Origin: Yoonia ponticola
GTDB lineage: Bacteria > Pseudomonadota > Alphaproteobacteria > Rhodobacterales > Rhodobacteraceae
Assembly: GCF_014199395.1 (NCBI RefSeq)
Contig: NZ_JACIJM010000003.1
Location: forward strand, 310,001 to 374,000
Reading direction: 5' to 3'
DNA: 64,000 nucleotides
This document shows positions 8,758-17,303 of the stretch, piece by piece; positions within the stretch are counted from its first letter, which is position 1, and each line of letters starts with the position of its first letter. The notes beneath the pieces were generated by a model. That model was not told the DNA's origin and did no database searches. It saw nothing but the letters and a program-made list of their open reading frames with translations. Both the position numbers and the translations under genes were made by a program.

Positions 8758-10773
8758 TTGGATATTGCAGCCATGCGTGAAGCAAACCCCGACCATTGGA
8801 TGAAAGCAGCCGCCATTCGTGCGCTGACATTGGATGCTGTCGCCGCCGCCAACTCTGGCCACTCAGGTATGCCGATGGGCATGGCCGATGTTGCAACAGT
8901 TCTGTACGAGAACCACCTCAACTTTGATCCTAAAGCCCCCGATTGGGCCGACCGCGACCGGTTCATCCTGTCCGCAGGTCACGGATCGATGCTGCTGTAT
9001 TCCCTGATGTACCTCACGGGCTACGAAGACATCACGCTCGACGAGATCAAAAACTTCCGTCAGTGGGGTGCCAAAACAGCAGGCCACCCTGAATATGGCC
9101 ACGCCCGCGGTATCGAGACCACAACAGGTCCGCTTGGCCAAGGGATTGCCAATTCTGTTGGCTTCGCGATTGCCGAAGAAATCCAGCGCGCCACTTGGGG
9201 CAAAAACATCGTTAACCACTACACATATGTAATGGCTGGCGACGGATGTTTGATGGAAGGCGTATCCCAAGAAGCGCTGGCTCTTGCCGGTATGCAGGAA
9301 TTGTCGCACCTGATCGTGTTCTGGGACAACAACAACATCACAATCGACGGCACCGTTGATATCGCCGACAAAACCAACCAGCCGCAGCGCTTTGCTGCAT
9401 CCGGTTGGCATGTGTTGGAAATCGACGGTCACGATCCAAAAGCGATCGACGCCGCGATTTCTGAGGCGAAAAAAGACCCACGCCCGTCGATGATCGCCTG
9501 CAAAACCCACATCGCTTTGGGTCACGCAGCGCAGGATACATCCAAAGGCCACGGCGCTTTGACCGATGCCGACCAAATGGCCGCTGCCAAAGAAGTCTAC
9601 GGTTGGACAACCGGCCCGTTTGAAGTCCCCGCTGACATCAAAAAAAGCTGGGAAGACATGGCGAAACGCGGCCAAGCGGCTCATGCCGATTGGGACGCCC
9701 GTTTCGACAAACTGTCCGGCACCAAGCAGGCGGAATTCAAACGCCAGTACGCAGGCGAAGCCCCAGCGAAATTGTCCGCTGTAATTCGCGCGTTCAAAAA
9801 GCAGACGACAGATTCCGCGCCAAAAATGGCGACACGCAAGTCATCCGAGAAAACACTGGAAGTCGTCAACGCGATCATGCCGGAAACCATTGGTGGCTCT
9901 GCCGACCTCACAGGGTCGAACAACACCAAAACCGCTGACATGGGCGTGTTCCACCCGACTGACCGCAAAGGCCGTTACGTTTACTACGGTGTGCGCGAGC
10001 ACGGTATGGCCGCTGCGATGAACGGCATGGCGCTGCACGGTGGTGCGAAACCATACGGCGGCACATTCATGTGCTTTACCGACTACGCACGGGGCGCGAT
10101 GCGTCTGTCTGCGTTGATGGGCGTGCCTGTGACTTACGTTATGACCCACGATTCCATTGGTCTTGGCGAAGATGGCCCGACACACCAGCCTGTTGAGCAC
10201 CTCGCGATGATGCGTGCGACGCCAAACACCAACGTTTTCCGCCCTGCGGATACGGTGGAAACGGCTGAAGCATGGGAAATGGCGCTGACATCGACCAGCA
10301 CGCCGCATGTGCTGTGCCTGTCGCGTCAAAACCTGCCAACCGTGCGCACCACGCACAAAACCAAGAACCTGTCCGCACAAGGCGGCTACGTTCTGGCAGA
10401 GGCGGAAAACAAGCGCAAAGCGATCATCATGGCATCGGGTTCCGAAGTCGAAGTAGCGATGGAAGCCAAAGCCCTGCTTGAGGCCGAAGGCATCGGCGCG
10501 CGCGTCGTGTCCATGCCGTGTATGGAACTGTTCGCGCAGCAAGACGAAGCTTACCGCAAGCGCGTTCTGCCAGCAGGTCCGGTACGGGTCGCGGTTGAAG
10601 CTGGCATTCAGCAAGGCTGGGACCAGTGGTTGCTCGGCGAGCGCGGCAATCACAAAAAGGCGGCTTTTGTCGGCATGGACAGCTTTGGGGCATCTGCACC
10701 CGCTGAAACCTTGTTCGAAAAGTTTGGCATCACAGCCGCAGACGTGGCCAAAGCAGTAAAAGACCTGCTTTAA
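8758..10773 (+). CDS. tkt: Transketolase
   Basis: This 671-residue enzyme is a complete TPP-dependent transketolase moving two-carbon units in the pentose phosphate pathway. It has HGSMLLYSL near residue 78, the TPP motif [13 protein letters not shown] near residues 161-173, and the [13 protein letters not shown] catalytic glutamate region near residue 410. The start is taken as TTG at 8758. The AGGA at 8746-8749 is 8 bases before it, and family members in Rhodobacterales begin with the same MDIAA run. The only ATG alternative, at 8773, is 23 bases from that ribosome site. A hairpin follows the stop codon. Neighbouring gap genes belong to the same central pathways. Confidence 0.96.
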   Translation: MDIAAMREANPDHWMKAAAIRALTLDAVAAANSGHSGMPMGMADVATVLYENHLNFDPKAPDWADRDRFILSAGHGSMLLYSLMYLTGYEDITLDEIKNFRQWGAKTAGHPEYGHARGIETTTGPLGQGIANSVGFAIAEEIQRATWGKNIVNHYTYVMAGDGCLMEGVSQEALALAGMQELSHLIVFWDNNNITIDGTVDIADKTNQPQRFAASGWHVLEIDGHDPKAIDAAISEAKKDPRPSMIACKTHIALGHAAQDTSKGHGALTDADQMAAAKEVYGWTTGPFEVPADIKKSWEDMAKRGQAAHADWDARFDKLSGTKQAEFKRQYAGEAPAKLSAVIRAFKKQTTDSAPKMATRKSSEKTLEVVNAIMPETIGGSADLTGSNNTKTADMGVFHPTDRKGRYVYYGVREHGMAAAMNGMALHGGAKPYGGTFMCFTDYARGAMRLSALMGVPVTYVMTHDSIGLGEDGPTHQPVEHLAMMRATPNTNVFRPADTVETAEAWEMALTSTSTPHVLCLSRQNLPTVRTTHKTKNLSAQGGYVLAEAENKRKAIIMASGSEVEVAMEAKALLEAEGIGARVVSMPCMELFAQQDEAYRKRVLPAGPVRVAVEAGIQQGWDQWLLGERGNHKKAAFVGMDSFGASAPAETLFEKFGITAADVAKAVKDLL

Positions 10774-10784
10774 TCAAATGTTGT

Positions 10785-10810
10785 CAGGTGGGTGGCATAC
10801 TACCCACCTG
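10785..10810 (+). terminator. Hairpin after tkt
   Basis: CAGGTGGGT and ACCCACCTG form a perfect 9-bp stem around GGCATACT, 12 bases after the tkt stop. It lacks a long T-run (ATATTTCC follows). It may be a weak terminator or may shield the tkt 3' end, and the next gene starts 29 bases later. Confidence 0.6.
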
Positions 10811-10839
10811 ATATTTCCTCGATAGAACTGGTCACATAG

Positions 10840-11436
10840 ATGCTTCGTTTGTCCTTCGCGTTCATCGCAACTGTGATGCTCACCGCTTGCGCCGACCCGA
10901 TTGACACGATCAGCAAACGCCCTGCGGTGCTGCCCAAAGCGGGTGTTCTGCAACCAGTGCTCCCTGCCCCTGCGACCAGATCGGCTGATGCTTTTGCGAA
11001 GGCTTTTCTTGACGGTATCCAAGCGGAATCGATTGCGGAACGGCGTGAATTTTGCGGCTTTTTCTACCGCGATGCTGCGGGCCAAATGCAGGGCACGACA
11101 CCGCGACGCGGCACATTTGCAAGCTGCAACATGCCTGTGCCAAACCGCCGCGACAATATCATCGCATCCTACCACACCCACGGGGCCTACGGTCCGCAAT
11201 ACGATAACGAAGTCCCATCCGCGACCGATCTGCTGTCGGATTTCGAATTGGGCCTGAACGGCTATATCTCGACCCCGGGTGGACGTGTCTGGCGCGTGAA
11301 CAACCGCACTCGGGACGCGATACAAGTGTGCGGCCTTGGCTGTGTCACGCGCGATCCGGGTTTTATCCCGCGTGATGAAGGCGGTGTGCAGCAACGGTAT
11401 ACCGTCGGCACATTGAACCAGCGCAACGGCAGCTAG
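10840..11436 (+). CDS. DUF4329-type lipoprotein with a JAMM-like motif
   Basis: The 198-residue product has a lipoprotein signal with lipobox LTAC (Cys17) and is probably anchored in the outer or inner membrane facing the periplasm. The rest looks like DUF4329. Residues 69-74 (REFCGF) and 111-115 (YHTHG), followed by PSATD at 126-130, resemble the E...HxH...SxxD metal-binding pattern of JAB/JAMM peptidases. The spacing from the second His to the Ser (12 residues) is longer than the canonical 7. Cys72, Cys96 and a CGLGC pair near residue 165 could form disulfides. The physiological role is unknown, and no toxin or RHS gene is near. There is no clear ribosome site before the ATG. Confidence 0.72.
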   Translation: MLRLSFAFIATVMLTACADPIDTISKRPAVLPKAGVLQPVLPAPATRSADAFAKAFLDGIQAESIAERREFCGFFYRDAAGQMQGTTPRRGTFASCNMPVPNRRDNIIASYHTHGAYGPQYDNEVPSATDLLSDFELGLNGYISTPGGRVWRVNNRTRDAIQVCGLGCVTRDPGFIPRDEGGVQQRYTVGTLNQRNGS

Positions 11437-11469
11437 CGTCTGCGCTGGCCGATTCTGCACCTGCACATC

Positions 11470-11544
11470 CGTTAGCGATACCATATAAATCCGGCGTATT
11501 TTGTTAGCCCTAACTGTCGCGTCGCGTGCATGATAGCGCCAACA
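11470..11544. promoter_or_regulatory. Three TGTTAGCG-type boxes before the first gap gene
   Basis: Three related elements lie in the 202-bp gap before gap: CGTTAGCGATACCA (11470-11483), TGTTAGCCCTAACT (11502-11515) and TGATAGCGCCAACA (11531-11544). All approximate the palindrome TGTTAGCGCTAACA. The second gap gene has a matching box at 14768-14781 that shares the run TAGCGCCAACAGT with the third. This spacing and sequence suit a LacI-family regulator; in Rhodobacterales the central-carbon regulator CceR is a candidate, named from memory of its palindrome. Confidence 0.5.
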
Positions 11545-11638
11545 GTTACCGTTAACATACTGATTTACCACGGCTTTACGCTTTGTTCACGACAGTATAC
11601 CAGATATACGGACCTAAATGACGCAAGGGGTTTAGGTT

Positions 11639-12640
11639 ATGACTGTCACGATTGGGATCAACGGATTTGGGCGCATCGGGCGCTGCACTTTGGCACATAT
11701 CACCGAAGCCGCGCGCAACGACGTTCAAGTCGTCCGCATCAACGCCACAGGCCCTATCGAGACAAACGCGCACCTGTTGAAATACGACAGCATCCATGGC
11801 CGATTTGGCAGCCCTGTGACGGTCAAAGACCAAACGATTGATCTGGGGCGCGGCCCGATTGATGTAATGTCGTCCTATGATCCCGAAACGTTGGATTGGT
11901 CCGGCTGTGACGTGGTGCTGGAATGCACAGGCAAATTCAACGACGGCAACAAAGCGAATGTTCATCTGACACGTGGCGCGAAAAAGGTGCTGATCTCGGC
12001 CCCTGCCAAGAACGTCGCCCGCACCGTTGTTTACGGCGTGAACCACCGCCAATTGCTCGCCGATGACCGGATGGTGTCCAACGGGTCCTGCACGACAAAC
12101 TGCCTCGCCCCGCTTGCCAAAGTGTTGAACGACGCGGTGGGCATCGAACGCGGCATCATGACAACGATCCACAGCTACACAGGCGACCAACCGACGCTGG
12201 ACCGCCGCCACGACGATCTGTACCGCGCACGGGCCGCGGCGATGGCGATGATCCCGACGTCCACAGGCGCGGCGAAGGCGATTAGCGAAGTCCTACCGGA
12301 GCTGGAAGGCAAGCTCGATGGTACAGCCATGCGCGTCCCTACCCCGAATGTGTCCGCCGTGGACCTGACGTTTGAGGCTGGCAAATCCGTGACGGTTGAA
12401 GACATTAACGCGATCATGGCCGAGGCCGCGGGCGGTTACATGGGCATGGTCATGTCCTACGACGACGAAGCCAAAGTCAGCATCGACTTTAACCACACCA
12501 CCCAAAGCTGCATCTTTGCGCCCGACCAAACCAAGGTCGTCGGCGGCAAAACCGTGCGGGTGCTGGCGTGGTATGACAACGAATGGGGCTTTTCTGCGCG
12601 GATGGCTGATGTTGCTGCTGCGATGGGGCGGATTCATTAA
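11639..12640 (+). CDS. gap: Glyceraldehyde-3-phosphate dehydrogenase, paralogue 1 (NADP-type residues)
   Basis: The 333-residue enzyme has the complete GAPDH layout: GFGRIGR at 9-15, the catalytic SCTTNC with Cys151, His178, and the C-terminal WYDNEWGFS. It interconverts glyceraldehyde-3-phosphate and 1,3-bisphosphoglycerate. The residue after the second beta strand that normally binds the adenosine ribose hydroxyls is Ala36 instead of Asp, and positions 189-190 are Arg-Arg. In known GAPDHs such changes favour NADP(H). This copy may therefore serve the gluconeogenic direction, while the second copy keeps Asp36. This is inference from residues, not a measured property. Regulatory boxes before both copies suggest shared control. 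Confidence 0.94.
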   Translation: MTVTIGINGFGRIGRCTLAHITEAARNDVQVVRINATGPIETNAHLLKYDSIHGRFGSPVTVKDQTIDLGRGPIDVMSSYDPETLDWSGCDVVLECTGKFNDGNKANVHLTRGAKKVLISAPAKNVARTVVYGVNHRQLLADDRMVSNGSCTTNCLAPLAKVLNDAVGIERGIMTTIHSYTGDQPTLDRRHDDLYRARAAAMAMIPTSTGAAKAISEVLPELEGKLDGTAMRVPTPNVSAVDLTFEAGKSVTVEDINAIMAEAAGGYMGMVMSYDDEAKVSIDFNHTTQSCIFAPDQTKVVGGKTVRVLAWYDNEWGFSARMADVAAAMGRIH

Positions 12641-12841
12641 CCACGCTTGATTAATGGCACAGCTGCTGGTCACGCCAGTTTCGGCATTCGTTTTTCTGAC
12701 AGCCTCTAAGCTCACTGCGGAAACAATTCGATAGCTGTCAGACGGATTGTTTCGCAAGTCGATGAACGTGAGGGAAAGTGCTGAAGTCGGACACAAAATG
12801 AACTAATTTGCACTTCAGTTCAAACCGAATCGGATCCTGTT

Positions 12842-13546
12842 ATGCGTACTGCTTTTTTGCCATTGTCGCTGCTCGCCCTCGCAGCTTGCTCTTCCACGAC
12901 GACGTCGCATCACGTCAGCGAGCTGGCCAATTTACCGACATTTGAAGTCGACAGTCAGACGCTGAGCGAGGAAGAATTGAACGATCTGGTTGACGAGGCC
13001 AATGCTAACAACACACAGGACGCGTCGAGCGATGTCATCCGGACAATGGATCTGATTGCAGAAATAGCCCAGTCCGATCTGATCTATAAAAGCAATAGTC
13101 GCTTTGACGCCATTCCACAGAGCGGCACAGCCCGCTTTGAAGGTGGGCTCGCGATAATTGTCGTAGACCAATCATTCGCGGATTACACGGCGCTTGGCTT
13201 TGTTGATGTCACTGCGAATTTTTCGGACAAAACGTTGGACGTCGAAAATGATGGTTTCGTGACGCTTCGGAATGCTGACCGTGACACGATACAAACGGCA
13301 ACCGGTAGCATTGACCTGACCAACGGCATCATCGGTGCGCAACAGGCCAATTCGGTAGAATTTGCTATCGCGGGTGAAGTCGTGTCGGACCAAGCAACCA
13401 TATCGATTGACGGTAATCTATTCGGCACGTTCAAAGGTAGCCCCGAGTTGAAGGGTATCTATGCGGACGAAGGCAACGGTATCACAATGGTCAACGGTGA
13501 CCTTGCACGTTCGACGCAGGTTCAGCTTTTCGCGCTGCCCGACTGA
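12842..13546 (+). CDS. Lipoprotein of the TbpB/fHbp-like beta-rich family, member 1
   Basis: The 234-residue product has a lipoprotein signal with lipobox LAAC (Cys16), an acidic linker to about residue 75, then a beta-rich domain starting at SGTARFEG. This domain alternates short hydrophobic strands with Asp/Asn turns and ends in GNLFGTFKGSPELKGIYAD. Similar plans appear in the genes at 13967, 27140, 39398 and 40230 in this window. The pattern resembles the eight-stranded barrels of TbpB or factor-H-binding lipoproteins. Ligand and location (periplasmic or surface) are unknown. It lies between two gap paralogues, with a possible operon link only to its own promoter. Confidence 0.65.
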   Translation: MRTAFLPLSLLALAACSSTTTSHHVSELANLPTFEVDSQTLSEEELNDLVDEANANNTQDASSDVIRTMDLIAEIAQSDLIYKSNSRFDAIPQSGTARFEGGLAIIVVDQSFADYTALGFVDVTANFSDKTLDVENDGFVTLRNADRDTIQTATGSIDLTNGIIGAQQANSVEFAIAGEVVSDQATISIDGNLFGTFKGSPELKGIYADEGNGITMVNGDLARSTQVQLFALPD

Positions 13547-13801
13547 ACTGCGACAGGTATCGCGTGGGCGATGCCAAACGCACATGGCATTGGGTTTTAT
13601 CTGGTTAAACGAGGTCGCTGCTGTCTGCGCGTAGAGACCTCGAAAACCACGAAAGAACAAATCATGCACAAATTTTCCTAAACTGGCCCAACAGTAACGA
13701 AATAATCATCATTACCGTCGATGCTGAGATTCCAAGTAAAAACCATGCGGCATGTCTCTTCTTGTCTCGCGCATGGCGATTGCCTGGGATACGCTGTGGG
13801 C

Positions 13802-13945
13802 ATGACCAATCAAATCGCCATTGGCCTTGCCCTATTTATCGTCGGTTTTTTCGTGATGGACCATTTTGTGTTTCATCTTGATGCGCTGACAGTTGTGCTG
13901 CGCCTGATCGTCAGCACGATTAACCATATGGCCTTCTGGCGTTAG
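13802..13945 (+). CDS. Small membrane protein (47 aa)
   Basis: The 47-residue frame encodes one clear membrane helix (residues 5-20, IAIGLALFIVGFFVMD), then a short amphipathic stretch ending in the tail INHMAFWR. Tiny proteins with a very similar start and a W-A-F-W-R style end are recurrent in Rhodobacterales genomes, though I cannot name a family. The stop is 21 bp before the lipoprotein gene at 13967, so the two are likely cotranscribed. The ribosome site is weak, and a longer in-frame start at 13721 exists but would add a non-hydrophobic Cys-rich stretch without a ribosome site. Confidence 0.65.
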   Translation: MTNQIAIGLALFIVGFFVMDHFVFHLDALTVVLRLIVSTINHMAFWR

Positions 13946-13966
13946 TCAAAGGCCGAGGGGCTTTTG

Positions 13967-14716
13967 ATGTTTAGATTGTTCTATCTACCTATTTTTCTAT
14001 CTGTTACGGCCTGCGGTGGTGGTTCTTCTGCGACCAGCAATGCGCCGACTACTGTTAACCCACCATTGCTGACCATCGACCAAGACCTGCTTGATCTCAT
14101 TAAAGATCCGATCAAGGTCAATATGTCCGGTGAGGACGATGACGACGGCGATCCCGCGCCAGAGACTGATCCGGGCCCCACGCCCTTCGATCTCTATGCG
14201 GATGCCATTCTAGATTTCAACACCCGTGCTGTTTTGATTGGTCTGGAAACGCTCGCGGTCACGCCCGACTCGCACATACAACCCAGTGGGTCAGCCGATT
14301 TTGCGGGGTTCATTACCATCAATATCGATCCGCTCGACAGATTTTCGGCGGAAATGGCGCTAAATCTCGACTTTGACGACAACACCATCGAGGCATCGAA
14401 TGGCCAGTTCTTTCGATTGCAACAAGATCCCGATGTCTTGACCGCTTATACGGGGGATTTTCTTTATATCCGTGGTGCGATTGGTGAAGACGGTGTTAAC
14501 GATCTCGACCTCGATGTGCGCGGCACGTTGGCCTATGACGCCAGCAGGTTGCATGTCAGCGCCAATCTCAGCGGTACATTGCTGGGCGACAATGCAGAGG
14601 GCCTCATTATCCGCACGCCTATCGGATTAGGTGAACGGTTCACTGTTAATCTTGACGGTGAAAAGGCTGAAAACGCTAATGTCATCATCAGCGCAATGCC
14701 GCAAATAGCCCCGTAA
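13967..14716 (+). CDS. Lipoprotein of the TbpB/fHbp-like beta-rich family, member 2
   Basis: The 249-residue protein begins with a lipoprotein signal and lipobox VTAC (Cys16) followed by GGGSS. A linker rich in Asp, Glu and Pro follows (EDDDDGDPAPETDPGP near residues 52-68), then a beta-rich domain introduced by PSGSADFAG. The plan matches the other four lipoproteins of this window, with the strongest likeness to member 3 (same PSGSAD start). Function is unknown. It follows the 47-residue membrane protein by 21 bp and precedes the second gap gene by about 100 bp. The ATG at 13967 is preferred over TTG at 13964. Confidence 0.65.
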   Translation: MFRLFYLPIFLSVTACGGGSSATSNAPTTVNPPLLTIDQDLLDLIKDPIKVNMSGEDDDDGDPAPETDPGPTPFDLYADAILDFNTRAVLIGLETLAVTPDSHIQPSGSADFAGFITINIDPLDRFSAEMALNLDFDDNTIEASNGQFFRLQQDPDVLTAYTGDFLYIRGAIGEDGVNDLDLDVRGTLAYDASRLHVSANLSGTLLGDNAEGLIIRTPIGLGERFTVNLDGEKAENANVIISAMPQIAP

Positions 14717-14767
14717 ACCATGTTCCCCAAACCCAATCGAAGGTTGACCTTTGGCGATAAATCGCAA

Positions 14768-14781
14768 TGTTAGCGCCAACA
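14768..14781. promoter_or_regulatory. TGTTAGCGCCAACA box before the second gap gene
   Basis: This 14-mer differs by one base from the perfect palindrome TGTTAGCGCTAACA. It lies 41 bp upstream of the gap start, which would overlap or abut the transcription start. The same TAGCGCCAACAGT run is found before the first gap paralogue. Confidence 0.55.
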
Positions 14782-14821
14782 GTAGGGATTCCCTGCGTTC
14801 ACATCTTTGGAGAACCTCATC

Positions 14822-15826
14822 ATGGCAGTCAAAGTAGCGATCAACGGTTTTGGACGTATTGGCCGGAACGTCTTGCGGGCAATCATCGAGTCCGGACGCA
14901 CAGACATCGAAGTCGTCGCAATCAACGACCTGGGCCCAGTGGAAACAAATGCGCATTTGCTGCGCTTTGACTCTGTCCACGGCCGTTTCCCTGCGACAGT
15001 CACCACGACTGAAAATTCAATCGACGTGGGCCGTGGCCCGATGGCCGTCACAGCGATCCGCAACCCTGCCGATCTGCCTTGGTCGAATGTTGATGTTGTG
15101 CTGGAATGTACCGGCATCTTTACCAGCAAAGAAGCCTGCCAAGCGCACCTCGACAACGGTTCAAAACGCGTTCTGATTTCCGCGCCGGGCAAAGACGCCG
15201 ACAAAACCATCGTGTTTGGCGTAAACGACGGCACGCTGACTGCGGACGACATTGTTGTGTCCAACGCATCATGCACCACGAACTGCCTGTCCCCTGTCGC
15301 CAAGGTTTTGAACGACGCGGTTGGTATTTCCAAAGGCTTTATGACCACGATCCACAGCTACACTGGCGACCAGCCGACACTGGACACGATGCACAGCGAC
15401 CTTTACCGCGCACGTGCGGCGGCCTTGTCGATGATCCCAACATCAACAGGTGCAGCCAAAGCAGTTGGTCTTGTATTGCCAGAATTGAACGGCATCCTTG
15501 ATGGCGTCGCAATCCGCGTTCCAACGCCAAACGTATCCGTTGTCGACCTGACCTTTGAATCAAAAAAGGCCACAACAGTCGAAGAAATCAATAATGCGAT
15601 CATCGCGGCTGCTGAAAACGGCCCGCTGAAAGGCATCCTTGGTTACACCGATCTGCCAAACGTCAGCACCGACTTTAACCACGATCCGCGTTCGTCCATC
15701 TTCCACCTCGACCAAACAAAGGTTCTGGATGGCAACATGGTGCGCATCCTGACGTGGTACGACAACGAATGGGGTTTCTCGAACCGGATGAGCGATACCG
15801 CCGTCGCGATGGGCAAATTCCTGTAA
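14822..15826 (+). CDS. gap: Glyceraldehyde-3-phosphate dehydrogenase, paralogue 2 (NAD-type residues)
   Basis: The 334-residue protein is a second full GAPDH with GFGRIGR (9-15), catalytic Cys151 in NASCTTNC, His178 and a [10 protein letters not shown]-terminus. It retains Asp36 in the VAIND motif, the residue that selects NAD, and has Thr-Met at 189-190 where paralogue 1 has Arg-Arg. This copy is the likely glycolytic enzyme. The start is the ATG at 14822 after GGAGAACCTCATC, not the TTG at 14807. It ends in a strong terminator. The two gap genes are about 2.2 kb apart in the same orientation, but they are diverged rather than a recent duplication. Confidence 0.95.
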   Translation: MAVKVAINGFGRIGRNVLRAIIESGRTDIEVVAINDLGPVETNAHLLRFDSVHGRFPATVTTTENSIDVGRGPMAVTAIRNPADLPWSNVDVVLECTGIFTSKEACQAHLDNGSKRVLISAPGKDADKTIVFGVNDGTLTADDIVVSNASCTTNCLSPVAKVLNDAVGISKGFMTTIHSYTGDQPTLDTMHSDLYRARAAALSMIPTSTGAAKAVGLVLPELNGILDGVAIRVPTPNVSVVDLTFESKKATTVEEINNAIIAAAENGPLKGILGYTDLPNVSTDFNHDPRSSIFHLDQTKVLDGNMVRILTWYDNEWGFSNRMSDTAVAMGKFL

Positions 15827-15851
15827 CGCACAGGCGTTCAGCACCAATCAA

Positions 15852-15890
15852 AAGGCCGTCCTGTTATCAGGGCGGCCTTACTTATTTGTG
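15852..15890 (+). terminator. Intrinsic terminator after the second gap gene
   Basis: AAGGCCG pairs with CGGCCTT and the stem continues through CCTG and CAGG around a TTAT loop, giving about 12 bp including one G-T pair. A T-rich tail (TTACTTATTTG) follows. It is 25 bases after the gap stop. Confidence 0.85.
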
Positions 15891-15918
15891 ACCATAGCCA
15901 TGCACCAACCGCATTTCC

Positions 15919-15954
15919 GTTATCGCTAACCGTCCGTTGTGCTGCAGTGCAGCA
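15919..15954. promoter_or_regulatory. Two palindromes in the DUF1127 gene promoter
   Basis: GTTATCGCTAAC (15919-15930) resembles the TGTTAGCG-type boxes of the gap genes. TGCTGCA-G-TGCAGCA (15940-15954) is a perfect 7-bp dyad. A TATAAG hexamer at 15962-15967 may be the -10 box, with TTGTGC (15937-15942) as a weak -35, so the second dyad would sit inside the promoter. Confidence 0.45.
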
Positions 15955-16017
15955 TGCACAATATAAGAGACAGGCAACACAGCCTGACACACAGCGATGA
16001 CATTGAAGGAGCACGCT

Positions 16018-16176
16018 ATGACTGTACTAAACCTCGTCCGCGACACGCTTCACAAACGTGCGGCTTATGCAAAAACCAAGCACGAGCTGGAAATGATGCC
16101 GCTTGAAACGGCACAAGACCTTGGGCTTTTCCGCGAAGATGCGGCCAAGAACGCGACCAAAGCTATCTACGGATAA
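16018..16176 (+). CDS. DUF1127 small protein
   Basis: This 52-residue frame was below the usual size cut-off but is well supported. It has a strong ribosome site (GAAGGAGCACGCT) and the DUF1127 pattern: a basic/aromatic N-terminal helix, TKHELEMMP in the middle, DLGLFREDA, and the C-terminal A-x-YG. In Rhodobacterales, DUF1127 proteins are stress-linked and their mRNAs can carry small RNAs in the 3' untranslated region. Small arginine-rich members bind RNA, but this one has few Arg, so RNA binding is uncertain. A terminator follows at 16211-16245 and two palindromes precede it. Confidence 0.88.
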   Translation: MTVLNLVRDTLHKRAAYAKTKHELEMMPLETAQDLGLFREDAAKNATKAIYG

Positions 16177-16210
16177 GCAATGATGCGCCGACAGGCGGTA
16201 TCAGCACACC

Positions 16211-16245
16211 AGCCGCGCCTTCCGAGGGGCGGCTTTCGTGTTTTT
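16211..16245 (+). terminator. Intrinsic terminator after the DUF1127 gene
   Basis: AGCCGC-GCC pairs with GG-GCGGCT across a short loop with one mismatch, followed by TTCGTGTTTTT. It is placed 35 bp after the DUF1127 stop and only 10 bp before the convergent coaD stop. Confidence 0.75.
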
Positions 16246-16254
16246 AGCGATCAG

Positions 16255-16746
16255 TTAACGCAGACGTTCGACCAGTTGGTCTTTGACGGCAGCAGGGACG
16301 AATTTTGAAACGTCGCCCCCTAACCGCGCGATTTCCTTAACCAGTTTTGATGCAATCGCTTGGTTTTTGGCGTCGGCCATCAGGAACACAGTCTCGATAG
16401 AGCTATCCATCGCACGGTTCATCCCAACCATCTGATATTCGTATTCAAAATCGGCGACAGCCCGCAATCCGCGCACGATCACGTTGGCACCAACCTCGCG
16501 GGCGCAATCGATCAGCAGATTTTCGAAGGGATGCACGACGATTTCGCAACCTGTCGCAATCCCAAGCGGCACACATTCCGCTTTGATCATCGCTACACGT
16601 TCATCAAGCGTAAACAACGGCCCCTTATCACGGTTAATCGCCACCCCGATGACCAGCCGATCGACAAGCGAACAGGCGCGGCGCACGATATCGGTGTGTC
16701 CATGGGTGACAGGGTCAAACGTGCCCGGATAAAAACCTGTACGCAT
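16255..16746 (-). CDS. coaD: Phosphopantetheine adenylyltransferase
   Basis: The 163-residue enzyme transfers AMP from ATP to 4'-phosphopantetheine, the fourth step of coenzyme A synthesis. The nucleotidyltransferase motif TxGH is at residues 14-17 (THGH) after GFYPGTFDPV, and the second conserved segment RGLRAVADFEYEYQM is near residue 91. The ISSTLVREIA-like end motif of the family appears as IASKLVKEIA. The ATG at 16746 is chosen for its TAGGAGTTTTCGCC ribosome site and the family N-terminus, not the in-frame start at 16776. It probably follows the CBS gene in one transcript. Confidence 0.96.
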   Translation of the reverse strand: MRTGFYPGTFDPVTHGHTDIVRRACSLVDRLVIGVAINRDKGPLFTLDERVAMIKAECVPLGIATGCEIVVHPFENLLIDCAREVGANVIVRGLRAVADFEYEYQMVGMNRAMDSSIETVFLMADAKNQAIASKLVKEIARLGGDVSKFVPAAVKDQLVERLR

Positions 16747-16821
16747 GGCGAAAACTCCTATTCTGTTACGCCGCACGCAATATTATTGCGCGACAGATTG
16801 CAACAGCAAAGTAACGCGCCG

Positions 16822-17256
16822 TCAGTGACCCATGATCATCCCTTGCAGCGCGTCTTTTTCCATCGACAATTCGGCCAAGCGGGCTTTAACGGCGTCACCG
16901 ATTGAAATCAAGCCGACCATTTTGCCGTCAACCATCACGGGCATGTGCCGGAACCGCCCTTCGGTCATTTTGGCCAGCACAGAATCGGCCTGTTCAGTGG
17001 GTTCGCAGGTGATGATTTTCGCGGTCATCAATTCGTGCACTTTTTGGTCCAAGCAGGACGGACCTGCGACGCCCAACGCCCGCACGATGTCGCGTTCGGA
17101 CAAAATGCCTTCAAGGGTGTCGCCGTCTGTTGACACCACAAGGGTCCCGATCCGTTTGTCCGACAGCACCTTGGTGGCGTCGCCGACGGTGCTGTTGGGC
17201 TTGACCGAGATCACGCCGCCTTCGGGCTTTGTTTCCAATATCTTACTAACCAGCAT
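16822..17256 (-). CDS. CBS-domain-pair protein
   Basis: The 144-residue protein consists of two CBS domains (about residues 8-65 and 75-130) with the typical GTLVVS, GILSERDIVRAL and HMPVMVDGKMVGLISIGD runs. Such stand-alone pairs bind adenine nucleotides or S-adenosylmethionine and sense energy state, sometimes acting on partner enzymes. No partner domain is present. It lies between a LysR-type gene and coaD on the same strand with gaps of 47 and 75 bp, so cotranscription with coaD is possible. Confidence 0.9.
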   Translation of the reverse strand: MLVSKILETKPEGGVISVKPNSTVGDATKVLSDKRIGTLVVSTDGDTLEGILSERDIVRALGVAGPSCLDQKVHELMTAKIITCEPTEQADSVLAKMTEGRFRHMPVMVDGKMVGLISIGDAVKARLAELSMEKDALQGMIMGH

Positions 17257-17303
17257 ATCTTCACCCCTTGCGTTACTTAATTTTGAGCGTCGCTCAGATT
17301 TGG

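Noticed and set aside
10781..10839. Riboswitch before the DUF4329 lipoprotein gene
   Set aside because: There is only one simple hairpin after tkt and too little space for an aptamer.
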